Position numbers and translations under genes: made by a program. The notes beneath the pieces are model-generated. The model searched no databases. It saw only the letters and a list, made by a program, of their open reading frames with translations, and had not been told where the DNA came from. This document shows positions 42,719 to 51,652 of a stretch of 64,000 nucleotides of DNA, in pieces. This stretch comes from Sphingobacterium nematocida (GTDB taxonomy: Bacteria > Bacteroidota > Bacteroidia > Sphingobacteriales > Sphingobacteriaceae). The stretch's first letter is position 1. Each line of letters begins with the position of its first letter. The stretch covers positions 400,579-464,578 of the forward strand of contig NZ_FUZF01000003.1 in the NCBI RefSeq assembly GCF_900168125.1, written 5' to 3'.

Positions 42719-43855
42719 ATGCATTTCGAACTTTCAGAAGAACACAAAATGATCCGTAGCGCTGCTCGTGAGTTTGCACAAGAGTTAAAAGCAGGCGTAA
42801 TACAAAGGGACGAAGAGGCTCAATTTCCCCATGAATTTGTTAAAAAGATGGGTGAACTTGGTTTTATGGGGATCATGACCTCGCCGACCTACGGTGGTGC
42901 GGGCATGGATACGTTGGCATATGTACTGGCGCTGGAAGAGATTGCTAAAATTGATGCTTCTACCGCAGTAGTCATGTCGGCCCACAATTCCTTGGTCTTA
43001 TGGGGACTCGAGGCCTTTGGAACGGAAGAGCAGAAACAAAAGTACCTTGTACCGCTTGCTAAAGGCGAAAAACTCGGTGCATTCGCCCTATCTGAACCAG
43101 AAGCAGGATCGGACGCCTCATCACAACATACGACAGCAACAGATCAGGGGGATCACTATCTGCTGAATGGAACAAAGAACTGGATTACAAATGGTGGAAA
43201 TGCGGACATTTATCTTATTATCGCCCAAACGCATCCAGAATTGGGACACAAGGGCATCAATGTACTGATTCTAGAAAAGGGAAGTCCGGGATTTACGATC
43301 GGTCCTAAAGAAAATAAGATGGGAATCCGCAGTTCGGATACGCATTCTCTTCTGTTTTCTGATGTAATCGTGCCGAAGGAAAACCGCATCGGTGAAGATG
43401 GTTTCGGTTTTAAATTTGCGATGAAAACATTAGATGGTGGTCGAATCGGTATAGCAGCACAGGCGCTTGGAATCGCAGCTGGTGCATACGACCTAGCATT
43501 GGCCTATGCCCAAGAAAGGAAGACCTTCGGCAAGCCTATCGCAAACCACCAGGCTATACAGTTTAAACTTGCCGATATGGAAGTGGACATCGAAGCCTCA
43601 CGACTACTCACCTACCGTGCGGCATGGACTAAAGACCAACAAAGACCCTATGGTAAAGAGGCAGCTATAGCAAAACTCCATGCATCGGAAGTAGCGATGA
43701 AACACAGCATTGAAGCCGTACAGATACATGGTGGATATGGCTATGTAAAAGAATATCATGTAGAACGCCTAATGCGTGACGCTAAAATCACACAGATCTA
43801 TGAGGGTACATCTGAGATACAACGGTTGGTCATCGCTAGAGATATCCTACGGTAA
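42719..43855 (+). CDS. Acyl-CoA dehydrogenase
   Basis: FAD enzyme of 378 residues that introduces an alpha,beta double bond into acyl-CoA, as in fatty-acid or branched-chain degradation. FAD and substrate motifs are visible: [30 protein letters not shown] and the C-terminal [25 protein letters not shown] region, with catalytic Glu362 in YEGTSEIQR. Length and motifs match short-chain (butyryl-CoA type) members, as is usual in Bacteroidota. No electron-transfer flavoprotein gene is adjacent. It ends tail to tail with a minus-strand hypothetical gene. Confidence 0.93.
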   Translation: MHFELSEEHKMIRSAAREFAQELKAGVIQRDEEAQFPHEFVKKMGELGFMGIMTSPTYGGAGMDTLAYVLALEEIAKIDASTAVVMSAHNSLVLWGLEAFGTEEQKQKYLVPLAKGEKLGAFALSEPEAGSDASSQHTTATDQGDHYLLNGTKNWITNGGNADIYLIIAQTHPELGHKGINVLILEKGSPGFTIGPKENKMGIRSSDTHSLLFSDVIVPKENRIGEDGFGFKFAMKTLDGGRIGIAAQALGIAAGAYDLALAYAQERKTFGKPIANHQAIQFKLADMEVDIEASRLLTYRAAWTKDQQRPYGKEAAIAKLHASEVAMKHSIEAVQIHGGYGYVKEYHVERLMRDAKITQIYEGTSEIQRLVIARDILR

Positions 43856-43863
43856 AGTCGGAC

Positions 43864-44250
43864 TTAATTTAAGTGTTTATCTATTTCATTCAAGAATCCG
43901 TAATCTTCAAACGAAAAGCTCCCGGTATGGCGCATATAATATTCGAATAGCGCTTTTGCTTTTGAAAGCTGAGCGCTATCCTTATGAATTAATCCGTCAT
44001 ACATCAACAACTGCGCTAAGGGCCTCACTTGTTCTTGCTCTAGTTGCATACTGTAATCGATAAGCTCCTTTTCGCTGAGCGCGATAAAGTATGCTCGATC
44101 ATGCTGAAAGAACTCTTCATATCCTTTATTAATATCTACTGGGGGGGTATCCTCTTCTAATCCTTTCCATTGTCCAACAACAAGGCGGAGAAATTTCCCC
44201 ATCTCATTGATCCAGTTTAAAATCGTATCTTTTTCGTATCGAATTCCCAT
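43864..44250 (-). CDS. Hypothetical helical protein
   Basis: Protein of 128 residues, mostly helical and acidic, with no signal peptide, membrane segment or catalytic motif that I recognise. It opens MGIRYEKDTILNWINEMGKFL and ends with a TPR-like pattern of paired helices (LSKAKALFEYYMRHTGSFSFEDYGF). It lies 19 bases before proA on the same strand order (downstream of proA), so it may be the last gene of the proline operon. I cannot assign a function. Confidence 0.6.
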   Translation of the reverse strand: MGIRYEKDTILNWINEMGKFLRLVVGQWKGLEEDTPPVDINKGYEEFFQHDRAYFIALSEKELIDYSMQLEQEQVRPLAQLLMYDGLIHKDSAQLSKAKALFEYYMRHTGSFSFEDYGFLNEIDKHLN

Positions 44251-44269
44251 ATTCCCGCTATAAAAAAAT

Positions 44270-45517
44270 CTATCTAATTTGTCCGTCGCCGGTGATAAAC
44301 CATTTTTCTGTCACCAACTTTTCCAAGGCAAACGGCCCCCGTGCATGAAGCTTTTGAGTAGAGATACCAATCTCGGCTCCAAGTCCAAACTCACCTCCAT
44401 CGGTAAACCGGGTTGAAGCGTTGGAATAAACAGCAGCAGCGTCTACCAAGTTCATAAATATCGCTATTTTATCCGAATCTGTGGAAACAATGCACTCGGA
44501 ATGTTTGGAAGAATGCACAGCAATATGTGCTAAGGCTTCTTCCAACCCCGTAACGCTTCTGATAGCACATTTCAAATCTAAAAATTCACGGCCGAAATCG
44601 CTGCTTTTCGCCTTTTGAAGATACGGATAGTTTTCGTCGGAAAATAGTGGATACAGTTCATCAGAGGCAAATACTTCGACTTTTGCTTCTTTCAACAAAG
44701 GAGTCAACTTGGCTATAAACTCTTTGGCAATCCCCTCGTCTACTAAAATAGTATCCAACGCATTACATACCGACGGTCGTGAAATTTTGGCATTGGCAAC
44801 AATTTTAGCCGCTTTATCCAAATCTGCAGACAACTCCACATAGGTATGGCAGACACCCGCACCAGTTTCGATAACGGGTACCTTAGCATGTTGACGCACA
44901 AAGTCAATCAACGTTTGCGATCCCCGTGGAATTATTATATCGACGTATTCCGTAGCGTTGAGCAACTCATGAATCAATTTCCGATCAGTAGGAAGTAACT
45001 GTACGATATTGGGATCCACTCCATGATTGGACAATACCTGCTGAAGGAGACCTATTAGGTAACTATTGGTGTACCATGCATCGCTACCTCCTCGCAATAG
45101 ACAAACATTACCAGACTGTATACATAATGTAGCGACATCAATGGTCACGTTCGGTCTAGACTCATAGATCACTCCCACAACTCCAAGAGCTACGGTTTTC
45201 TTCTCAATCAATAAACCGTTTGGGAGTACTTTCGCACTGAGCAGTTGACCAGTCGGGTCTCCAAGCTGGCTGATGCCTTCAACACTATCGGCCAAACTCT
45301 CTATTCGATCGGCCGTTAGCTTGAGACGGTCGTATTTCGGATCGGCTTCATCCATCTGCGCAAGATCCAATCTATTCTGTGACTGTATAGCTTCACTATT
45401 CGTTCTTAAAAGCTGAGCAATGTCAACCAGTATACGTTTTCTATCATTAACTCCTAGGCCATTAATACTTATTTTTGCGCTACGACTGTTTGCGAGTTGT
45501 TGTTGAATACTGTCCAT
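44270..45517 (-). CDS. proA: Glutamate-5-semialdehyde dehydrogenase (gamma-glutamyl phosphate reductase)
   Basis: NADPH-dependent reductase of 415 residues making glutamate 5-semialdehyde, the second step of proline synthesis. Aldehyde-dehydrogenase-fold motifs are clear: VALGVVGVIYESRPNVTID, CLLRGGSDA, IIPRGSQTL, and the active-site Cys in KISRPSVCNALDTILVD. The frame reaches 45556, but the ATG at 45517 (MDSIQQQLANSR) gives the usual family start. It lies 65 bases behind proB. Confidence 0.94.
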   Translation of the reverse strand: MDSIQQQLANSRSAKISINGLGVNDRKRILVDIAQLLRTNSEAIQSQNRLDLAQMDEADPKYDRLKLTADRIESLADSVEGISQLGDPTGQLLSAKVLPNGLLIEKKTVALGVVGVIYESRPNVTIDVATLCIQSGNVCLLRGGSDAWYTNSYLIGLLQQVLSNHGVDPNIVQLLPTDRKLIHELLNATEYVDIIIPRGSQTLIDFVRQHAKVPVIETGAGVCHTYVELSADLDKAAKIVANAKISRPSVCNALDTILVDEGIAKEFIAKLTPLLKEAKVEVFASDELYPLFSDENYPYLQKAKSSDFGREFLDLKCAIRSVTGLEEALAHIAVHSSKHSECIVSTDSDKIAIFMNLVDAAAVYSNASTRFTDGGEFGLGAEIGISTQKLHARGPFALEKLVTEKWFITGDGQIR

Positions 45518-45582
45518 GTTTTCAGTTTCTTGATATATATTTCCTTCCTTACGCAAGGATTGTTCTTATAAATTCATTCCTA

Positions 45583-46614
45583 TTATAGAAGAACTATGTC
45601 ATCTGCATGGGCAATAGCGATGTTTTTTTTAGCACTGCTAGCCTTCAATGCTGCTGAGTCAGTCTTGGCTTTAGCTACTGCCTGGACAATACCCATCGTG
45701 TCAGCTATCTGAAATACTTCACCAACAACAAAATCTTCCACAATCTGCACCACCCCCACTGCCAGAAGGCTTTTCCTAGCACGTATTGCTTCCAAAGCAC
45801 CTTGATCGACATACACCATACCTACGATAAGGCTACCGCTTGCCAACCATTTATTACGAGAGGACACTTTTTTCCTTTGCGGCAAACATACTGTCCCAGT
45901 CTCTCCCGCTATTGCTTTTAAAATACCGTTTTCAGTCTGCATACTGAATATCACAGCCTTTATTCCCATTTGGGTAGCTAAACGTGCAAAATTGAGTTTG
46001 GAAGTCATCCCCCCAAGCCCCACCCCTGACTTTTCCTTTCGTGCCAGTGCCAAGGCATCTTTGTCTACGACTTCGATTGTAGGAATAACATTCCCCTGAC
46101 TGTCCAATACACCAGGTACCGACGTGCTGAATAGTAGCTGTTCGGCATCAAAACCTACTGCTATTAAGGTAGCAAGCTCGTCATTATCTGAGAATTTCAA
46201 TTCTTTATTACTTACTACATCATTTTCGTTGGCCACAGGAATAACATTACTTTTCCAGAGGGTCTCGTAGGTACTTTTCAACTGTAAAAACTGTCCTCTA
46301 TTGGAAAAATGATGCCGTTCGCAGAGACTTTGTGCTAAAGCAATCCGAAAAGGCTTAAAATAAGTAGAATAGGTACGGATCAGTAACGGATTACCAATAG
46401 CGGCCGCAGCCTTACGTTGCGCTAAGCTCCCGGTATACTTTGGAATAAACCGTTTACCAGCAGCCACAGCCCCCGAAGATACAAGCACAATATTGTACTT
46501 TGATTGTAGAGTAGCGCATTGTCGAGCGATCTCTAAGACAATCCGTTCATCGATTTCACCATCTGTTGTGATAGATGCTGATCCGAACTTGATAACCAAA
46601 ACCGGCTTTTTCAT
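45583..46614 (-). CDS. proB: Glutamate 5-kinase
   Basis: Kinase of 343 residues catalysing the first step of proline synthesis, phosphorylation of glutamate. The amino-acid-kinase domain starts VLVIKFGSASITTDG and has VLVSSGAVAAGK, NENDVVSNKELKFSDNDELA and GVGLGGMTSKLNFARLA. A C-terminal PUA domain is present (LASGSLIVGMVYVDQGALEAI). The frame could start as far up as 46680, but the ATG at 46614 (MKKPVLVIKFGS) directly precedes the first beta-strand. It forms a proB-proA unit. Proline feedback inhibition is usual for the family. Confidence 0.93.
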   Translation of the reverse strand: MKKPVLVIKFGSASITTDGEIDERIVLEIARQCATLQSKYNIVLVSSGAVAAGKRFIPKYTGSLAQRKAAAAIGNPLLIRTYSTYFKPFRIALAQSLCERHHFSNRGQFLQLKSTYETLWKSNVIPVANENDVVSNKELKFSDNDELATLIAVGFDAEQLLFSTSVPGVLDSQGNVIPTIEVVDKDALALARKEKSGVGLGGMTSKLNFARLATQMGIKAVIFSMQTENGILKAIAGETGTVCLPQRKKVSSRNKWLASGSLIVGMVYVDQGALEAIRARKSLLAVGVVQIVEDFVVGEVFQIADTMGIVQAVAKAKTDSAALKASSAKKNIAIAHADDIVLL

Positions 46615-46935
46615 TGACTTATTTTTTGGAAAATCCATAAAAAGTGTATTAAAATGCAAAAGGAGGTACACTATTGCCATTTCACAAAAAAAACACAGCT
46701 TTTATTTTAAAAAAAATAAACTTATGTATTTAAAAATTAAAATACAATAAAAAAAACACTATAAATATGCGATGTACTATTTAAGAAAAACACATCTATT
46801 CGTATTTATTTATACGCATTGTTTCTTATTACAAAAAAAAGGAACATTAATTGTACGATAAGATTGTTTCAAAAACGTTAATGGTGATTATTCCAAATTT
46901 AAAGAATCAAATTATTAACAATAAAACCCTTTGAT
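46615..46935. other. AT-rich divergent region between proB and a lipoprotein gene
   Basis: About 320 very AT-rich bases with no reading frame of interest and no recognisable RNA. It should hold the divergent promoters of proB and the 46936 gene, but no exact TAnnTTTG was identified. Confidence 0.5.
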
Positions 46936-47367
46936 ATGAAAACACCCCTGTCCTTATTTTTCCTTGTAGCACTAGCTTTGGGGAGCTGCCAGTCGTCAAA
47001 AGTAACATCTTCTAATCAGTCTACGGATAGTCTAGCCCGTATTGGCGGGGATAAAGATAAACACGGCTGCTTGTCCGCTGCCGGTTACACTTGGTCTCAG
47101 TTACGGGGCGAGTGTATTAGACCATTTGAGGATGGGATAGCGCTACATACGTTGAATACTTCCAGTACTTATCAAACGGCAGCCTATATTTTGATAGACA
47201 GCGTCAAAAAAGAAGCTGAAATATTCGTCCCGGAAGAAAATAGCAGCATACTGTTGTCCCAGAAGGAATCTACAAACTACTCCAACGGCAAGTTTCATCT
47301 AACACTAGATACCAACTGTTGGACCTTGAGTCTGAATACAACGCGGCTTTATCAGGAGCAAAAATAG
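46936..47367 (+). CDS. Lipoprotein with a HGCLSAAGYTW motif
   Basis: Predicted lipoprotein of 143 residues: signal MKTPLSLFFLVALALGSC with lipobox Cys18. After a Ser-rich linker comes a compact motif GGDKDKHGCLSAAGYTWSQL followed by RGECIRPFE (about residues 37-65), in which two cysteines are set to form a disulfide. The rest is strand-rich. I recognise the HGC-(I/L)-x-(S/A)-AGYTW pattern as a recurring small domain in secreted bacterial proteins, but I know no function for it. It is convergent with uvrB and shares a hairpin at its 3' end. Confidence 0.7.
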   Translation: MKTPLSLFFLVALALGSCQSSKVTSSNQSTDSLARIGGDKDKHGCLSAAGYTWSQLRGECIRPFEDGIALHTLNTSSTYQTAAYILIDSVKKEAEIFVPEENSSILLSQKESTNYSNGKFHLTLDTNCWTLSLNTTRLYQEQK

Positions 47368-47372
47368 AAGCT

Positions 47373-47404
47373 AACGATTTGGATACTGTTTTATCCAAAT
47401 CGTT
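47373..47404. terminator. Hairpin at the convergent 3' ends, overlapping the uvrB coding end
   Basis: AACGATTTGGATA and its exact reverse complement around a six-base loop. The right arm lies within the last codons of uvrB, so the structure serves the plus-strand gene and folds into the uvrB mRNA. Confidence 0.6.
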
Positions 47405-49421
47405 CTTCGTATGATTTCTCTAGGGCAAACATTTCGTCCCTCAACTTCGCTGCGTCTAAGAAATCCATCTCTTTAGCTGCTTTATCCATACGTTTGCGAA
47501 CAGTTTCAATAGCTTTCTTAAGATCTTTTTCGCTCATATAGGCTATTAAAGGATCTGCAGCGACACTACTTGCCGCATCAGACTCAATATATGGTTTTTG
47601 TTCTATTCCTTTGAAGTCTGCTACAGAAGTTTGCTCCAAAATTTCTTCGCGCGTTTTTCCCACTGTGCGCGGGGTGATGCCATGCTCTGTATTATAAGCG
47701 ATCTGTTTATCCCTTCGTCGATTTGTTTCATCGATGGTAATGCGCATACTGTCCGTCATCTTGTCTGCGTACATAATGACGCGGCCTCTGTCGTTACGAG
47801 CAGCTCTACCGATTGTCTGTATCAACGAACGTACTGATCTCAAGAACCCTTCTTTATCTGCATCCAATATCGCGACCAAAGTCACTTCGGGAAGATCGAG
47901 TCCCTCACGTAATAAATTGACTCCGACCAAAACATCAAATTCACCTAAACGTAATCCTCGCAGTATCTCTACGCGCTCTAAGGTTTTCACTTCAGAATGT
48001 ATATACCTTACTTTTATATTCAACCGGGTCATGTATTTGGTCAATTCTTCGGCCATACGCTTCGTTAACGTAGTCGCCAGTACGCGCCCTCCATCCTTAA
48101 TAGCTTTATCCACTTGCTCTAAAAAGTCGTCAACCTGATTTATGGCTGGTCTCACTTCAATTAAAGGATCAAGGAGCCCTGTAGGTCGGATCACCTGTTC
48201 GACCACGACACCTTCGGTTTGTTGCAACTCATAATCTCCTGGAGTGGCGGACACATAAATCGTTTGATTGGTCAATGATTCAAATTCAGGAAAATTTAAA
48301 GGTCTATTATCCAATGCTGCTGGCAAACGGAAACCATGCTCAACAAGTGCAATCTTCCGCGACCTGTCTCCGCCGTACATCGCTCGCAGTTGCGGCAGGG
48401 TGACATGACTCTCATCGATCACCAATAAATAATCTTCCGGGAAGTAATCCAGTAAACAGAACGGACGCATTCCTGGTTCTCTCCCATCAAAAAAACGTGA
48501 GTAATTCTCTATTCCGGAACAATAGCCTAATTCGCGCATCATTTCTAGGTCATAGTTCACCCGCTCCTCTAAACGCTTAGCTTCAAGCATCCGCCCCTCT
48601 TCTTCAAGCTGTGTCTTACGTTGCACCAACTCTTCCTGTATGGCCCAGATGGACTGTGTGAATTTTTCTTTTGGGGTAACAAATAGATTTGCTGGAAAAA
48701 GGGAAAGGGTTTCATGTTTCACTAAGGTTTTCCCGCTGATAGGATCTATTTCACTCAACTCATCTATCTCATCACCGAAAAACGATACCCTATATGCGTT
48801 ATCCAAATAGGCTGGATAAATATCTACGGTATCTCCTTTTACCCGGAAAGTACCTCTTTTAAAATCGGTGGTAGTCCTAGCGTATAATATCTCTACGAGT
48901 TTATGCAGAAATGCATTTCTAGAAATGGTCGTACCTATACCGAATCTGAAAATCGATTTGGAAAAATCTTCAGGATTACCCATACCGTAGATACAGGATA
49001 CGGAAGAAACTATGATAACGTCGCTCCTACCCGACATCAGTGCGGAAGTACTGGCCAGCCGCAACTTCTCAATCTCCTCATTGATCTGTAGATCCTTTTC
49101 GATATAGGTATTTGTGGAAGCAATAAAGGCTTCCGGTTGATAGTAATCGTAATATGACACAAAATAGTTTACAGAGTTTTCCGGAAAAAACTGCTTAAAC
49201 TCACCGTAAAGCTGGGCCGCCAACGTTTTGTTATGGCTTAATATCAGCGTAGGTTTTTGTGTCTGCTGAATAACATTCGCTACCGTAAAGGTCTTACCAG
49301 ACCCTGTAACACCCAGCAGAGTTTGATAGGGTTCTCCCTGTGTTACTCCCTGAACTAGTTCCTTAATAGCTTGCGGTTGGTCTCCAGTAGGATAATATTC
49401 TGATGTAAGTTGAAATTTCAT
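47391..49421 (-). CDS. uvrB: Excinuclease ABC subunit B
   Basis: DNA repair helicase-like protein of 676 residues that verifies damage and loads UvrC in nucleotide excision repair. Walker A is GVTGSGKT at 37-44, the beta-hairpin region is VSYYDYYQPEAFI, motif II is VIDESHV, and motif VI is QTIGRAARND. The C-terminal UVR domain that binds UvrC is complete (LKKAIETVRKRMDKAAKEMD). The upstream region is unusual: three tandem 90-bp repeats, each repeating the start-codon context of uvrB. Confidence 0.96.
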   Translation of the reverse strand: MKFQLTSEYYPTGDQPQAIKELVQGVTQGEPYQTLLGVTGSGKTFTVANVIQQTQKPTLILSHNKTLAAQLYGEFKQFFPENSVNYFVSYYDYYQPEAFIASTNTYIEKDLQINEEIEKLRLASTSALMSGRSDVIIVSSVSCIYGMGNPEDFSKSIFRFGIGTTISRNAFLHKLVEILYARTTTDFKRGTFRVKGDTVDIYPAYLDNAYRVSFFGDEIDELSEIDPISGKTLVKHETLSLFPANLFVTPKEKFTQSIWAIQEELVQRKTQLEEEGRMLEAKRLEERVNYDLEMMRELGYCSGIENYSRFFDGREPGMRPFCLLDYFPEDYLLVIDESHVTLPQLRAMYGGDRSRKIALVEHGFRLPAALDNRPLNFPEFESLTNQTIYVSATPGDYELQQTEGVVVEQVIRPTGLLDPLIEVRPAINQVDDFLEQVDKAIKDGGRVLATTLTKRMAEELTKYMTRLNIKVRYIHSEVKTLERVEILRGLRLGEFDVLVGVNLLREGLDLPEVTLVAILDADKEGFLRSVRSLIQTIGRAARNDRGRVIMYADKMTDSMRITIDETNRRRDKQIAYNTEHGITPRTVGKTREEILEQTSVADFKGIEQKPYIESDAASSVAADPLIAYMSEKDLKKAIETVRKRMDKAAKEMDFLDAAKLRDEMFALEKSYEERFG

Positions 49422-49439
49422 ATGTGAATAATTTGTTTT

Positions 49440-49511
49440 TTAATCGCCACATGGAATATCCAAACTATTTTCAGCAGTGTTTGTGCAGTCTGTACTACAT
49501 GGATATTTCAT
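49440..49511 (-). CDS. Repeat-encoded micro-ORF, uvrB-proximal (23 aa)
   Basis: Starts at an ATG in the same context as uvrB and runs 23 codons to a TAA 18 bases before the uvrB ATG. The peptide begins MKYPCSTDCTNTAENS and ends IPCGD, with three cysteines. No family is recognised. It could be a leader peptide or an accident of the repeat. Confidence 0.25.
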   Translation of the reverse strand: MKYPCSTDCTNTAENSLDIPCGD

Positions 49512-49529
49512 ATGTGAATAATTTGTTTT

Positions 49530-49601
49530 TTAATCGCCACATGGAATATCCAAACTATTTTCAGCAGTGTTTGTGCAGTCTGTACTACATGGATATTTCA
49601 T
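49530..49601 (-). CDS. Repeat-encoded micro-ORF, middle copy (23 aa)
   Basis: Same peptide as the proximal copy. Its ATG overlaps the TGA of the distal micro-ORF as ATGA, and its stop lies 18 bases before the next ATG. Confidence 0.25.
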   Translation of the reverse strand: MKYPCSTDCTNTAENSLDIPCGD

Positions 49602-49690
49602 ATGTGAATAAATTGACTTTCAATGGTCGTATGAATATCCAGATTACTATCATCGGTGTTTGTACAGTCTGTACTACGTGGATATTTCAT
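49598..49690 (-). CDS. Repeat-encoded micro-ORF, diverged distal copy (30 aa)
   Basis: Begins MKYPRSTDCTNTDDSN; one cysteine is replaced by Arg and the stop has moved, so it reads 30 codons and ends by an ATGA overlap with the middle copy. The same N-terminal residues persist despite nucleotide divergence. Confidence 0.2.
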   Translation of the reverse strand: MKYPRSTDCTNTDDSNLDIHTTIESQFIHI

Positions 49691-49814
49691 ATAGCGCCTT
49701 GTTATGTAAAAATACCAATTTTAAGCTGCTTTCCCAGTATCGCAAGATTATTTCTGCCGCAAAAGAAACTATGATACGCTTTTTTTCGTAATTTGTATTA
49801 ATAAATACATACTC

Positions 49815-50462
49815 ATGATTCACATCCTTACAAAACAAAATAGCATTGCCAATCATTTCATATCTGAGCTGCGCCATATCGAAATCCAAAAGGACCGTCT
49901 TCGCTTCAGAAGGAATCTTGAGCGTCTTGGCGAAGTAATAGCATATGAAATCAGCAAGACATTCACCTATGCTCCACAAGAGATCGAGACGCCATTAGGG
50001 ATTTCTGAAATGCATACAATGACGGAACAACCTGTTCTCATCACCCTCATTCGTGCAGGACTTCCTTTTCATCAGGGTTTTTTAAATGTCTTTGACCAGG
50101 CAGACTCGGGATTTATTGCAGCCTATAGGCATACAAAAAAAAGTGGCGAGTTTGAAATCCACCGAAAATATGAAAACACGCCCGACTTAGATGGTAAAGT
50201 AGTCATTGTATCGGACCCCATGTTGGCCAGTGGAAAAAGTCTCGTTCTGTGTTGCCGAGAGTTACTTAGCACCTACAACATTAAAGAACTTCACATAGCT
50301 GCTATTATCGCCTCGCAAGAAGGCTTACAGCATATCAGAGCCTTTGTGCCTGAAGCCCAGATATGGGTAGGAGACGTAGACAATGAACTCACCAGTAAAT
50401 CTTATATCGTACCGGGGCTCGGCGACGCTGGAGATCTCGCCTATGGCGCTAAGGAACATTAG
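49815..50462 (+). CDS. upp: Uracil phosphoribosyltransferase
   Basis: Pyrimidine salvage enzyme of 215 residues converting uracil and PRPP to UMP. The PRPP loop is VIVSDPMLASGKSLV at about 131-145, and the uracil-binding C-terminus is YIVPGLGDAGDLAYGA. The N-terminal phrase TPLGISEMHTM replaces the usual TPL..GE pattern of the family. A minus-strand frame at 49674-49979 overlaps it and is a shadow. The upstream region is the uvrB repeat. Confidence 0.92.
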   Translation: MIHILTKQNSIANHFISELRHIEIQKDRLRFRRNLERLGEVIAYEISKTFTYAPQEIETPLGISEMHTMTEQPVLITLIRAGLPFHQGFLNVFDQADSGFIAAYRHTKKSGEFEIHRKYENTPDLDGKVVIVSDPMLASGKSLVLCCRELLSTYNIKELHIAAIIASQEGLQHIRAFVPEAQIWVGDVDNELTSKSYIVPGLGDAGDLAYGAKEH

Positions 50463-50575
50463 TAACCTGGGATTGGAAAGCAACGTTTAAGAATTAATTA
50501 TTAATAAAAACAAAACATACAATTAACAGAAAATGAATAACATACAACTATATTTAAATAACAAAATTTTATCTT

Positions 50576-51049
50576 ATGGAATGGCAAAAGTACAACGGCG
50601 AATATCTTCGTCTCCCTATTATGGATGCGGTCGAATCAGCGATACTTAGAGAGCAACAACTTGGAAACAAACTCAAGGTATTCATAGGAACCGATTCACA
50701 AGTAAAACGTGGAATAGTTGAGTTTGCAACTGTAGTCGTTTTCTTACGTGATCACAAAGGGGGCTTTATGTTTATCCACAAAGACCGTAAAAACCACGAC
50801 ATGAGTATCAAAGAGCGAATGCTCCTTGAGGTTCAAAAATCCATAGATACCGCCTATCACCTTTGTCCACTTCTAGACCAATACGAAGTGGATCTCGAAG
50901 TCCACGCTGACATAAATACCAACCCTAATTTTGAATCAAACGTAGCGCTTAAGGAAGCCATGGGCTACATTCTGGGAATGGGCTTTATATTCAAAGCGAA
51001 ACCGGAGTCCTTTGCGAGCACGAATTGTGCAAATAGAATCGTACAGTAA
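50576..51049 (+). CDS. YkuK-type ribonuclease H-like protein
   Basis: Protein of 157 residues with the DUF458/YkuK pattern: KLKVFIGTDSQVKRGIVEFATVVVF as the first strands of an RNase H-like fold, with Asp in GTDSQ; VDLEVHADINTNPNFESN, with a second acidic residue; and a C-terminal PESFASTNCANRI. The acidic positions suggest a nuclease-like metal site. The family is conserved but uncharacterised as far as I know. It precedes the NadR-like gene by 29 bases on the same strand, so they are probably one unit. Confidence 0.8.
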   Translation: MEWQKYNGEYLRLPIMDAVESAILREQQLGNKLKVFIGTDSQVKRGIVEFATVVVFLRDHKGGFMFIHKDRKNHDMSIKERMLLEVQKSIDTAYHLCPLLDQYEVDLEVHADINTNPNFESNVALKEAMGYILGMGFIFKAKPESFASTNCANRIVQ

Positions 51050-51078
51050 AAGTAAAAAATGCTTAATATTGTTCTTCA

Positions 51079-51624
51079 ATGAACAATACAGTAGATTCTT
51101 TAATAAAAATAGCTGTTGTCGGACCAGAATCGACCGGCAAATCAACCATGGCCCAATACCTGGCTAAAGCCCTAGAAAGCTCCTATGTACCTGAATACGC
51201 AAGGTATTATTGCAAAAACCTCCAGAATCAATACACACTCCAAGATGAGACCAATATGTTTTATGGACAAATAGCTTTGGAGGAAGCGATCGGATCACAG
51301 TTAAAGAATAACCTACTCATCTGCGATACGACAATAATGACGGTAAAGATATGGTGTGATCACCTCTTTAATCATACACCTACCGAGGTAGTAGATGAGA
51401 TCAAACTACGAAAATACAATTTGTATCTATTAATGGATATAGACCTCCCTTGGGAAAATGACCCTTTGAGGGACTTTCCCGAGGAGAGAGATTTTTTCAT
51501 GAAAATCTGGAAACAAGAATTAAGTGCATTAAGTGCCAACTATAAAGTTATTTCAGGATCTGGAAACGAAAGATTAATTAACGGTTTGGAAACCTGTAAA
51601 GAATTCCTGAAAAATAACACTTAA
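51079..51624 (+). CDS. NadR/Ttd14-type AAA ATPase or nucleoside kinase
   Basis: P-loop protein of 181 residues. Walker A is GPESTGKST at 15-23, followed by the NadR-kinase signature YVPEYARYYCKNLQ. A DTTIMTVKIWCDHLF region corresponds to the D-T-T motif of ribosylnicotinamide kinases, and LLMDIDLPWENDPLRDFPEERDFF is the lid. In NadR this domain phosphorylates nicotinamide riboside. Here it stands alone without the adenylyltransferase part, so it could be a nicotinamide riboside kinase or a related kinase. It follows the YkuK-type gene and is convergent with the S24 regulator. Confidence 0.8.
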   Translation: MNNTVDSLIKIAVVGPESTGKSTMAQYLAKALESSYVPEYARYYCKNLQNQYTLQDETNMFYGQIALEEAIGSQLKNNLLICDTTIMTVKIWCDHLFNHTPTEVVDEIKLRKYNLYLLMDIDLPWENDPLRDFPEERDFFMKIWKQELSALSANYKVISGSGNERLINGLETCKEFLKNNT

Positions 51625-51652
51625 TAAATAGACAGAATAAACTGCCTAGCGC

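Larger units (their letters stand above)
49421..49689 (-). repeat. Three tandem ~90-bp repeats upstream of uvrB
   Basis: Units 49421-49510 and 49511-49600 are essentially identical (90 bp each); unit 49601-49689 is diverged and one base shorter. Each unit ends on the minus strand with the sequence ATTCACATATGAAAT, the context of the uvrB start codon. No spacer alternation as in CRISPR is present. The gene-free stretch between uvrB and upp (49422-49814) is otherwise AT-rich. Confidence 0.85.

Noticed and set aside
49421..49689. Possible CRISPR array
   Set aside because: The repeats are adjacent without unique spacers, are 90 bp long and include the uvrB start codon; there are no cas genes.
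49424..49774. Plus-strand 116-codon open frame with 30-residue repeats
   Set aside because: It is open only because the 90-bp repeat is a multiple of three. The strand opposite to uvrB translation gives no recognisable protein, and the third unit breaks the pattern.
49674..49979. Minus-strand 101-codon frame overlapping upp
   Set aside because: It is antisense to the well-supported upp coding start and has no motif.
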